A DNA stretch of 10,073 nt, taken from the NCBI GenBank assembly GCA_013215525.1, contig JABSQY010000065.1:1-10073 (forward strand), given 5' to 3'. Below are positions 1 to 4,312 of this stretch, one piece after another (positions within the stretch are counted from its first letter, which is position 1; every line of letters begins with the position of its first letter). Source of the stretch: Nanoarchaeales archaeon. GTDB lineage: Archaea > Nanobdellota > Nanobdellia > Woesearchaeales > UBA583. A model generated the notes under the pieces. That model ran no database searches. It saw nothing but the letters and a program-made list of their open reading frames with translations, and was not told the DNA's origin. Both the position numbers and the translations under genes were made by a program.

Positions 1-27
1 TAAATTTTTTAATACTAAATTAGACAT
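1..27 (-). CDS. 5' end of an unknown gene running off the left edge
   Basis: An ATG on the minus strand at 27-25 opens a frame of nine codons (MSNLVLKNL) that stays open to the window edge. Nothing can be said about the product. The call rests on the promoter: a TATA-like box at 49-56 is centred about 25 nt upstream of this ATG. The same spacing precedes the well-supported genes starting at 7021, 8411 and 9503, as expected for a leaderless archaeal transcript. The gene would be divergent from the Bro-N fragment and its neighbours. With only nine codons visible this could still be chance. Confidence 0.4.
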
Positions 28-48
28 GATAAATAATGAAATTCTCAG

Positions 49-56
49 TATATAAT
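49..56 (-). promoter_or_regulatory. TATA-like box for the leftward gene starting at 27
   Basis: Read on the minus strand this is ATTATATAC-like and centred about 25 nt before the ATG at 27, the spacing expected of an archaeal TATA box and a leaderless start. In such AT-rich DNA a single TATA match is weak evidence; the spacing shared with other genes in the window is what supports it. Confidence 0.35.
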
Positions 57-129
57 TCTTTTATGTCATTAATAGTAAAAAAACAATATAACCCAAACAA
101 CAATTATCAAACTTTGTGAATATTTTAGA

Positions 130-167
130 TTTCACGACGGCTTAGAAAAACATTGTTTTTCTTGAAA
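130..167 (+). repeat. Hairpin repeat, copy A
   Basis: The layout is TTTCA (130-134), a 9-nt unpaired stretch CGACGGCTT (135-143), a perfect 9-bp stem AGAAAAACA/TGTTTTTCT (144-152 with 154-162), then TGAAA (163-167), which can pair with TTTCA. Copies at 276, 310 and 4186 share the layout and the conserved flank TTAGAAA but have different stem bases that still pair, so the structure rather than the exact sequence is kept. Function is unknown; it could be a REP-like DNA element, a recombination hot spot or an RNA hairpin. Confidence 0.6.
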
Positions 168-291
168 AGTAGCAGAGAAAGAAAGAGAAGTAAAAGGAAT
201 TAAACATTTAGGTAAAGATAACATTCACAAAGAAATGGCAAGAATATCTTTGATTCTTCATGAAGAATTTTTAATTTTCATTAAGGATTAG
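166..291 (+). pseudogene. Remnant of an unidentified coding sequence
   Basis: After the stop at 163-165, the frame is open for 41 codons to a TAG at 289-291. Its first half is rich in charged residues and reads like a real protein (contains VKGIKHLGKDNIHKEMARI). There is no start codon at the beginning of the frame, and hairpin copy A interrupts it upstream. The second half overlaps hairpin copy B1. I do not recognise the family. The likely explanation is a gene fragment broken by the hairpin repeats, but chance is possible for so short a frame. Confidence 0.3.
253..268. repeat. Perfect 16-bp palindrome
   Basis: ATTCTTCATGAAGAAT is identical to its own reverse complement. It sits just upstream of hairpin copies B1 and B2. 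Its left part falls in a segment (CTTTGATT, then TTCAT, then AAG) that is also found before hairpin copy C, so it may be part of the repeat unit. A dimeric regulator site is an alternative, but no promoter is evident next to it. Confidence 0.4.
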
Positions 292-306
292 AAATCTTTC
301 ATTTCT
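276..306 (+). repeat. Hairpin repeat, copy B1 (tandem with B2)
   Basis: TTTCA (276-280), a 9-nt stretch TTAAGGATT (281-289), then a 6-bp stem AGAAAT/ATTTCT (290-295 with 301-306) around the loop CTTTC. The outer TGAAA seen in the other copies is missing; copy B2 begins immediately after. Together with the preceding CTTTGATT it most resembles copy C at 4186-4225. Confidence 0.5.
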
Positions 307-309
307 TTA

Positions 310-347
310 TCACAACGGTTTAGAAATTTCTTTCAAATTCCTTGAAA
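310..347 (+). repeat. Hairpin repeat, copy B2
   Basis: TCA (310-312), CAACGGTTT (313-321), stem AGAAATTT/AAATTCCT (322-329 with 335-342, one A-C mismatch) around the loop CTTTC, then TGAAA (343-347). The conserved parts of the family are a TCA, a 9-nt bulge with an A-x-GG-x-TT core, a stem beginning AGAAA, and TTGAA at the exit. Confidence 0.55.
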
Positions 348-477
348 TGAGTGGCAGTGGCAAAGTGGTCGGTCTAAAGATAAAGTTGATAAGAAGAAGT
401 AATATTAAGTTTAGATAAATAGTTTAAAATAGTTATGAAATCAAAATAAGACTATTCACTTCAACATAAAATAAACA

Positions 478-486
478 TATATAAAA
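478..486 (+). promoter_or_regulatory. TATA-like box upstream of the Bro-N fragment
   Basis: TATATAAAA is centred 37 nt before the ATG at 519. If transcription starts about 26 nt downstream of the box, the mRNA would carry a leader of roughly 10 nt, unlike the other genes here, which appear leaderless. Confidence 0.4.
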
Positions 487-518
487 CTTGAAATATTAGT
501 AAAACTAATTAAACCAAA

Positions 519-719
519 ATGGAAGAAATAATAAACTTTGAAAACCAAAAAATAAGAAGAATTTTACATGATGAGGAATGGTATTTTTCAGTAATAGATA
601 TAATAAGAATATTAACTGAGAGTCCAAATGCAAATAAATACTGGAGTGTATTAAAAACAAGAGAAAATCAACTTACTACAATTTGTAGTACTTTGAAATT
701 AAAAGAAACTCTTAATTAA
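519..719 (+). pseudogene. Truncated Bro-N (phage antirepressor-type) domain protein
   Basis: The 66-residue product has the hallmarks of the N-terminal Bro-N domain of phage/prophage antirepressor-like proteins: a pattern IRR, then EWYFSVIDIIRIL, then TESPNANKYWSVLK. From family knowledge, such proteins normally run well beyond 100 residues and continue past a TICSxLKL-type segment; here homology stops at TICSTLKLK. The last residues (KETLN and stop) come from a 74-bp repeat that also forms the end of the unrelated gene at 1490-2314. The gene therefore looks fused to a foreign 3' end by recombination at about 698, probably losing its C-terminal part. Bro-N domains are typically DNA-binding and phage-associated, so this marks a former mobile element. 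Some residues between LKTR and ENQL also seem to be missing relative to the usual family pattern. A short functional protein is possible but less likely. Confidence 0.7.
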
Positions 720-771
720 TACAATAAAACAACAAAACATTAAATAAACCAAAACACAAAACTAATTATGA
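698..771 (+). repeat. 74-bp direct repeat, copy 1 (gene 3' end plus promoter plus start codon)
   Basis: Positions 698-760 are identical to 2293-2355. After two mismatches (761-762), a further 9 nt match, ending in the start codon of the next gene. The repeat holds the last codons (KETLN, stop) of the upstream reading frame, an imperfect hairpin around the stop codon (ATTAAAAG/CTCTTAAT, one mismatch), an A-rich spacer, a TATA-like box and the ATG. Near-perfect identity over non-coding DNA in two places implies a recent duplication or recombination. Confidence 0.9.
740..748 (+). promoter_or_regulatory. TATA-like box for the membrane protein gene at 768
   Basis: TTAAATAAA is centred 24 nt before the ATG at 768, fitting leaderless transcription. 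It lies inside the 74-bp repeat, so exactly the same promoter serves the ABC-F gene at 2363. Confidence 0.5.
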
Positions 772-1415
772 AAAAAATAAACTTAGAAATAATGGGAGGT
801 ATATCTTCTATTTATCTAGGACTCGCATACATAATTGGAATATTATTTTATACATTAATATTAAACATAAACCCAGCACACAATAAACTTGAAACTCTAA
901 TAAATAATCAATTAGAATTTCACATAATAACATTAATAATATACATATTCTTTGGATTATTTCTAATAATATTCTCACTCTCACTACATCAAACATTAAA
1001 AAAACATTATCCAAACATAATAAATTTTACAACAATACTTGGAATCTTCTGGGCATTTATAATAATGATAAGTGGACTAATACAAAATGTTGGTGCAAAG
1101 AAAGTAATTGAAATATATCAAACAAACCCAGAACTTGCAATATCAACATGGACAACACTACAAATAATTCAAGACGCACTAGGTGGTGGAACTGAAATAA
1201 TTGGAGGAATATGGATATTACTAATTAGTATCGTTGCTCTAAAATCTAAAACATTTCCAAAACCATTAAACTATTTAGGAATAATAATTGGAATTGCAGG
1301 AATTAGTTCAGAAGTCCCAATGTTCTCTGAATTAGGTGGAATGATATTTGGACTAACTCAAATTATATGGTTTATCTGGTTAGGTATTATTTTAATTAAA
1401 GAAGATAAGAAATAA
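768..1415 (+). CDS. Multipass membrane protein, DUF4386-like
   Basis: The 215-residue product is very hydrophobic, with about six membrane segments near residues 8-32, 51-75, 83-108, 143-159, 166-185 and 193-211, and no signal peptide separate from the first helix. The order of features resembles DUF4386-type proteins, a family of unknown function: a glycine-rich first helix, a loop with LQIIQDALGGG before the fourth helix, then a KSKTFPKPLNYLG motif leading into the fifth helix. No catalytic motif is visible. The start at 768 is supported by the TATA-like box 24 nt upstream. The gene is followed 74 nt later by another membrane protein gene with its own TATA-like box. It lies between the two copies of the 74-bp repeat, so it may have arrived by the rearrangement that made the repeat. 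The family assignment is from pattern recognition and tentative. Confidence 0.6.
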   Translation: MKKINLEIMGGISSIYLGLAYIIGILFYTLILNINPAHNKLETLINNQLEFHIITLIIYIFFGLFLIIFSLSLHQTLKKHYPNIINFTTILGIFWAFIIMISGLIQNVGAKKVIEIYQTNPELAISTWTTLQIIQDALGGGTEIIGGIWILLISIVALKSKTFPKPLNYLGIIIGIAGISSEVPMFSELGGMIFGLTQIIWFIWLGIILIKEDKK

Positions 1416-1459
1416 ATAGATTATATTAATAGAATAATTCATTAAATTAAAATAAATAA

Positions 1460-1468
1460 ATATATAAA
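1460..1468 (+). promoter_or_regulatory. TATA-like box for the gene at 1490
   Basis: TATATAAA within an A/T run, centred about 26 nt before the ATG at 1490; consistent with a leaderless transcript. Confidence 0.5.
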
Positions 1469-1489
1469 CAAATTAAATAAAAACTAAGT

Positions 1490-2314
1490 ATGAATCAACA
1501 CATAATTTCATTATTGACATTAATTTTAATAATATTAAGTTTATTTCTATTACCTTACGGAATAGTATTACTAATTGCAGGAATAATTATAAGTCATATT
1601 TTAAGAAAAAAAGATAAAACAAATAAATTAGCGTTTACTAATTTAATAATTGGGTATGGTATAATAATAATCCAAATTTTAATCATAGTTACAATTGGAA
1701 TTCAATCATTTAACTACACGCAACAAGCAAATAATATATATGATAGTAATAATAAAAATGATAATATAAATTATGAAAAAGTTAAAGAAAATAAGAATTT
1801 ATTACAAGTAGATACAATTGGAGAAGAATTAATTCTAAACAATAATTTTTCTAAAGGTTTTGAAAATTGGAATATGGATAATGGTTTTGAAAAAATTAAT
1901 TTTAGTTCTGATTTTGAAATCAAAGATTCATCAGTAACAATTTATATTGATTATAATAACTCTGAAAGAATAAGTGAAAGTCAATTTATAAATATTCTTT
2001 ATCAAGAATTTAATTTCAGTGATAAGATAAAAATAAATAAAACTTATTTATTAGAAATTGAATATGAATTTAATGGAGATGATAATACTAACCAGAATGA
2101 AGAAATTCATATCATGTTCTTAGGACCAGGTATCCCTAATTCAGTAGTCCATGAAACTAAATATAAATCAGAAAATAAAAGAATACTAATTAAATCTGAA
2201 ATTTTGAAAAAGGCAAGTTCTATTGAATTTCAGATAATGGTAAGTGAAAATTATGATTACTTAGGTTCATATTTAAAAATAAATAAAATATCATTAAAAG
2301 AAACTCTTAATTAA
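1490..2314 (+). CDS. Membrane-anchored protein with a carbohydrate-binding-like (CBM4/9-type) domain
   Basis: The 274-residue product has a hydrophobic N-terminal region (about 5-38, probably a helical hairpin, and 46-72) joined by a basic loop (RKKDKTNK). This layout resembles DUF4190-type membrane modules. A polar Asn/Asp/Lys-rich linker follows (about 75-103), then a roughly 165-residue beta-rich domain. That domain opens with LILNNNFSKGFENWNMDNG, matching the LLxNGxFExGxxxW opening of CBM4/9-like jelly-roll domains, and closes with YLKINKISLKE, the usual last strand of that fold. It is probably displayed outside the cell and binds sugar or another surface ligand; the ligand cannot be read from sequence. 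The final residues (KETLN) lie in the 74-bp repeat, and since the last strand runs smoothly into them this copy is probably the original source of that 3' end. Function remains inferred. Confidence 0.65.
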   Translation: MNQHIISLLTLILIILSLFLLPYGIVLLIAGIIISHILRKKDKTNKLAFTNLIIGYGIIIIQILIIVTIGIQSFNYTQQANNIYDSNNKNDNINYEKVKENKNLLQVDTIGEELILNNNFSKGFENWNMDNGFEKINFSSDFEIKDSSVTIYIDYNNSERISESQFINILYQEFNFSDKIKINKTYLLEIEYEFNGDDNTNQNEEIHIMFLGPGIPNSVVHETKYKSENKRILIKSEILKKASSIEFQIMVSENYDYLGSYLKINKISLKETLN

Positions 2315-2366
2315 TACAATAAAACAACAAAACATTAAATAAACCAAAACACAAATTTAATTATGA
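2293..2366 (+). repeat. 74-bp direct repeat, copy 2
   Basis: Matches 698-771 at 72 of 74 positions. Here it spans the genuine 3' end of the 1490-2314 gene, the 48-nt intergenic gap and the start codon of the ABC-F gene. The two differences (2356-2357, TT against AC) lie 6-7 nt before the ATG. Confidence 0.9.
2335..2343 (+). promoter_or_regulatory. TATA-like box for the ABC-F gene
   Basis: TTAAATAAA, centred 24 nt before the ATG at 2363, inside repeat copy 2 and identical to the box before the gene at 768. Confidence 0.5.
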
Positions 2367-3967
2367 TATTCAAATTTGATAAAGTAAACCTTGTACACGG
2401 CGAGAAAAAGATTTTCGAAAACCTAGAATTTATTTTTAACGAAAACGACAAAGTAGCAATTATCGGAGAAAATGGAATTGGAAAAACTTCTTTCTTTAAT
2501 CTAATTCTAGAAAATATAAAAAACAAAAACACTAAACTAGAAAATAAAGACATAACAATTACAACACAAGACGTTGGCTACCTAGAACAAACACAAGACC
2601 TATCAAACCTAACTCTTGCATCAGAGAAACTTCTTGAACTTGAAAAACAAATGTTAGATGAAGAAATTTTAGCAGATTCAGAAAAATACGAAAAAGTTCT
2701 AAATCAATACAGCGAACTAACAAATGAAAACCTATCACAAAAAGAAGAAGAATTAATTAAACTATTTAAATTTAATAAAGAACTATATCTAAAAGAATTA
2801 AGTAATGACCTCTCAGGAGGAGAAATTACAAAGTTAAAATTAATTAAACTATTTGCTAAAGAACACAAATATTACTTGTTAGATGAGCCATCAAACCATC
2901 TAGATGTACAAACAAAACAAACATTATACAAATACTTAAACGATGAAATTGAAAGTTATATTATTATATCTCACGATGTAGAATTACTAAACACATGTAC
3001 TCAAAGAATTATAGAAATTAAAGATTATAAATTTACAATTTATCACGGAAACTACGAATACTACTTAGATGAGAAACAAATCGAGACTCAAAATTTACTA
3101 AAACTAAAAGCTCATAATCAAAACCAAATAAACAAACTAACTCAAAACATTGAGAATTTAAAACAATGGAGTTCTAGAAAACTTCGTGATATGACAACAC
3201 ATCTAAAACACGGTCAAGTAGCAAGTAACTTTGGTATCGGTAGAGGTAGCGCAGATTCAGGTATGGGAGAAAGTAGAAAAAAAGTTGTAAAAATGAGAGC
3301 CAAATTAGACTCTATAGAACTACCAGAAATTAAAAATGAAAATGAAATTAAAATAAGATACTTTGAATTTAAAATCCCATATACAAATGTTGTAAAGATA
3401 AACAAATTAAAAAAAACATACAACACACTTAACTTAGAAATAGATGATTTAATATTCGAAAATAAAGAAAAGATTGCAATCCAAGGAAAAAACGGAAGTG
3501 GTAAATCAACATTATTAAAATTAATAATGGGAGAAATCAAACCAGATTCAGGACACATCACACTTGCCGAAAATGTGCACATCGGTTATTTATCTCAAAA
3601 AATTAAAAACTATAACAATGAAAACACTTTATTACAAGAACTTACAAACTTAAAACTAGATTTAGAAGAACATGACATAAGAAAATACTTAGGAAAATTT
3701 CTATTTATTAAGAATCAAGTTTTCAAAAAAATGAAAGATTTAAGTGGAGGAGAAAAAATAAGAATTGAATTACTTAAACTAATCTTAACAGGTTCAAACT
3801 ATTTAATATTAGATGAACCAACAAATCATTTAGATATAATATCGAAAGATGTGCTTGGAAAAGCGCTAGCAGATTTCCCAGGGCCAATATTAATTGTGTC
3901 ACATGATGATTATTTTCTAGAGAAATTCGTAACAAAGAAAATAGATATTGAAGAATTTAATTTATAA
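2363..3967 (+). CDS. ABC-F family ATPase (ribosome-associated, possibly antibiotic ribosome protection)
   Basis: The 534-residue soluble protein has two ABC nucleotide-binding domains in one chain and no membrane segments, which defines the ABC-F family. The first domain has Walker A GENGIGKT (35-42), signature LSGGE (about 150), Walker B with LDEPSNHLD (about 173) and an H-loop SHD. The second has Walker A GKNGSGKST (about 374), LSGGE (about 460), LDEPTNHLD (about 482) and SHDDYFLEKF near the C-terminus. A charged linker of about 80-100 residues between them corresponds to the P-site tRNA interacting region. Known members act in the ribosomal E-site, easing translation stalls or displacing antibiotics. 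The family is widespread in bacteria and uncommon in archaea, so transfer is plausible. The promoter is shared with the gene at 768 through the 74-bp repeat. Its 3' end is partly duplicated at 4087-4262. Whether it protects against an antibiotic or is a housekeeping translation factor cannot be decided here. Confidence 0.9.
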   Translation: MIFKFDKVNLVHGEKKIFENLEFIFNENDKVAIIGENGIGKTSFFNLILENIKNKNTKLENKDITITTQDVGYLEQTQDLSNLTLASEKLLELEKQMLDEEILADSEKYEKVLNQYSELTNENLSQKEEELIKLFKFNKELYLKELSNDLSGGEITKLKLIKLFAKEHKYYLLDEPSNHLDVQTKQTLYKYLNDEIESYIIISHDVELLNTCTQRIIEIKDYKFTIYHGNYEYYLDEKQIETQNLLKLKAHNQNQINKLTQNIENLKQWSSRKLRDMTTHLKHGQVASNFGIGRGSADSGMGESRKKVVKMRAKLDSIELPEIKNENEIKIRYFEFKIPYTNVVKINKLKKTYNTLNLEIDDLIFENKEKIAIQGKNGSGKSTLLKLIMGEIKPDSGHITLAENVHIGYLSQKIKNYNNENTLLQELTNLKLDLEEHDIRKYLGKFLFIKNQVFKKMKDLSGGEKIRIELLKLILTGSNYLILDEPTNHLDIISKDVLGKALADFPGPILIVSHDDYFLEKFVTKKIDIEEFNL

Positions 3968-3985
3968 TATAGAAAGTAAATAAAG

Positions 3986-4006
3986 TTTTTTTGCTCAATC
4001 TTTTTT
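3986..4006 (+). terminator. T-tract terminator after ABC-F
   Basis: A run of seven T (3986-3992) lies 18 nt after the ABC-F stop codon, with a second run of six T (4001-4006) beyond it. Archaeal RNA polymerase terminates at such T-tracts. The second run also forms the 5' arm of the structured element at 3993-4092. Confidence 0.4.
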
Positions 4007-4092
4007 ACTGATTTTAGGGGGAAAGGTGAGAACGCCTCAAGATGGCGGGCGACCCGAACCGTTAAGAAATTAGTCGAAAAAAGGTTGAAAGA
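3993..4092 (+). ncRNA. G+C-rich structured element, possible non-coding RNA
   Basis: In a window that is otherwise extremely A+T-rich, 30 of 46 bases at 4016-4061 are G or C. This core is closed by a long stem: 3995-4006 pairs with 4077-4088 (12 bp) and 4007-4014 pairs with 4067-4074 (8 bp), separated by a 2-nt bulge (4075-4076). The stem uses two G-U pairs (3999 with 4084, 4010 with 4071) that would be A-C mismatches on the other strand, pointing to plus-strand RNA. Inside are possible small hairpins GGTG/CGCC (4025-4028 with 4033-4036) or CGCC/GGCG (4033-4036 with 4044-4047), and CGGG/CCCG (4047-4050 region with 4053-4056). I do not recognise it as a known riboswitch, ribozyme, tRNA or RNase P/SRP RNA. 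Its 3' stem arm abuts the duplicated ABC-F tail. It could be a stand-alone RNA, the end of a mobile element, or a guide-RNA scaffold remnant. Confidence 0.45.
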
Positions 4093-4262
4093 CGTGCTTG
4101 GAAAAGCGCTAGCAGATTTCCCAGGGCCAATATTAATTGTGTCACACGATGATTATTTCCTAGATACTTTATGAATAATCTTTGATTTTCATCAAGGCTT
4201 AGAAATTTTTTTCAAATTTCTTGAAGTTTGTAACAAAGAAAATAGATATTGAAGAATTTAAT
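4087..4262 (+). pseudogene. Partial second copy of the ABC-F 3' end, interrupted
   Basis: Positions 4087-4164 repeat 3844-3921 with only three differences, all T to C at third codon positions (Asp, His and Phe codons unchanged). Positions 4230-4262 repeat 3929-3961 exactly. Between the two blocks, 65 nt (4165-4229) replace 7 nt of the gene. The insert carries an in-frame stop soon after FLD and contains hairpin copy C. The copy has no start, Walker motifs or promoter of its own and cannot make a functional protein. Because all differences are silent, the copy diverged while under selection as protein and was then cut down; it probably came from a homologous ABC-F allele or paralog rather than decaying in place. 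Confidence 0.9.
4186..4225 (+). repeat. Hairpin repeat, copy C
   Basis: TTTTCA (4186-4191), TCAAGGCTT (4192-4200), a perfect 8-bp stem AGAAATTT/AAATTTCT (4201-4208 with 4214-4221) around TTTTC, then TGAA (4222-4225). It sits inside the 65-nt insert that breaks the duplicated ABC-F tail, so the unaltered ABC-F gene provides a clean view of the site without the insert. The preceding ATCTTTGATT (4178-4187) is shared with the B copies (246-255), placing the repeat boundary further left than the hairpin. Confidence 0.65.
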
Positions 4263-4280
4263 AATTAAAATAATAATATA

Positions 4281-4309
4281 GAAAAATAAAATTATAAATA
4301 ATTTTATTT
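4281..4309 (-). terminator. Hairpin terminator of the surface protein gene
   Basis: A perfect 12-bp inverted repeat, AAATAAAATTAT/ATAATTTTATTT (4284-4295 with 4298-4309), lies 3 nt after the stop codon of the minus-strand gene. On that strand it is followed by a T-run. It separates this gene from the converging ABC-F region. Confidence 0.45.
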
Positions 4310-4312
4310 AAA

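Larger units (their letters stand above)
28..518. other. Gene-poor stretch with hairpin repeats and a decayed reading frame
   Basis: No intact gene is visible in these roughly 490 bases on either strand. The stretch contains a leftward TATA-like box (49-56), three copies of a hairpin repeat (130-167, 276-306, 310-347), a short open frame that looks like a protein remnant (166-291), a perfect 16-bp palindrome (253-268), a slightly G+C-richer patch (350-372), and a TATA-like box (478-486) before the Bro-N fragment. The overall impression is degraded former coding DNA into which small repeats have settled. Confidence 0.6.

Noticed and set aside
24..66. Inverted repeat GACAT/ATGTC near the left edge
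   Set aside because: Only 5 bp of pairing with a long loop; not distinguishable from chance.
130..347. Hairpin repeats read as a conserved peptide H-x-G-L-E
   Set aside because: All copies can be read in a frame giving GLE, but two copies contain stops nearby and the pattern of change follows base pairing better than codons.
350..372. tRNA fragment: TGGCAAAGTGG matches the A-box (D-arm) consensus
   Set aside because: No acceptor stem, anticodon arm or T-loop follows; an A-box match is expected by chance a couple of times in 20 kb of both strands.
808..1014. Minus-strand open frame inside the membrane protein gene
   Set aside because: Antisense shadow of a well-supported gene; no promoter spacing or domain of its own.
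2335..3582. Minus-strand open frames (2335-2553, 3214-3582) inside ABC-F
   Set aside because: Both lie opposite strongly conserved ABC-F motifs and read as phenylalanine/serine-rich antisense sequence.
4016..4061. tRNA or T-loop (B-box) on the minus strand of the G+C-rich core
   Set aside because: GGTTCGGGTC resembles a B-box but lacks the invariant A, and no cloverleaf can be drawn.
130..4225. Integron cassette array with attC sites
   Set aside because: The hairpins with a bulge recall attC, but the GTTRRRY/RYYYAAC core pair is not seen, copies do not follow each gene, and no integrase is in the window.
3844..4262. Diversity-generating retroelement (variable and template repeats at the ABC-F 3' end)
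   Set aside because: The arrangement is suggestive, with a gene-end repeat followed by a second copy, and such elements occur in DPANN archaea. However, no reverse transcriptase is present, and the three differences are T/C third-position changes rather than adenine-directed ones.
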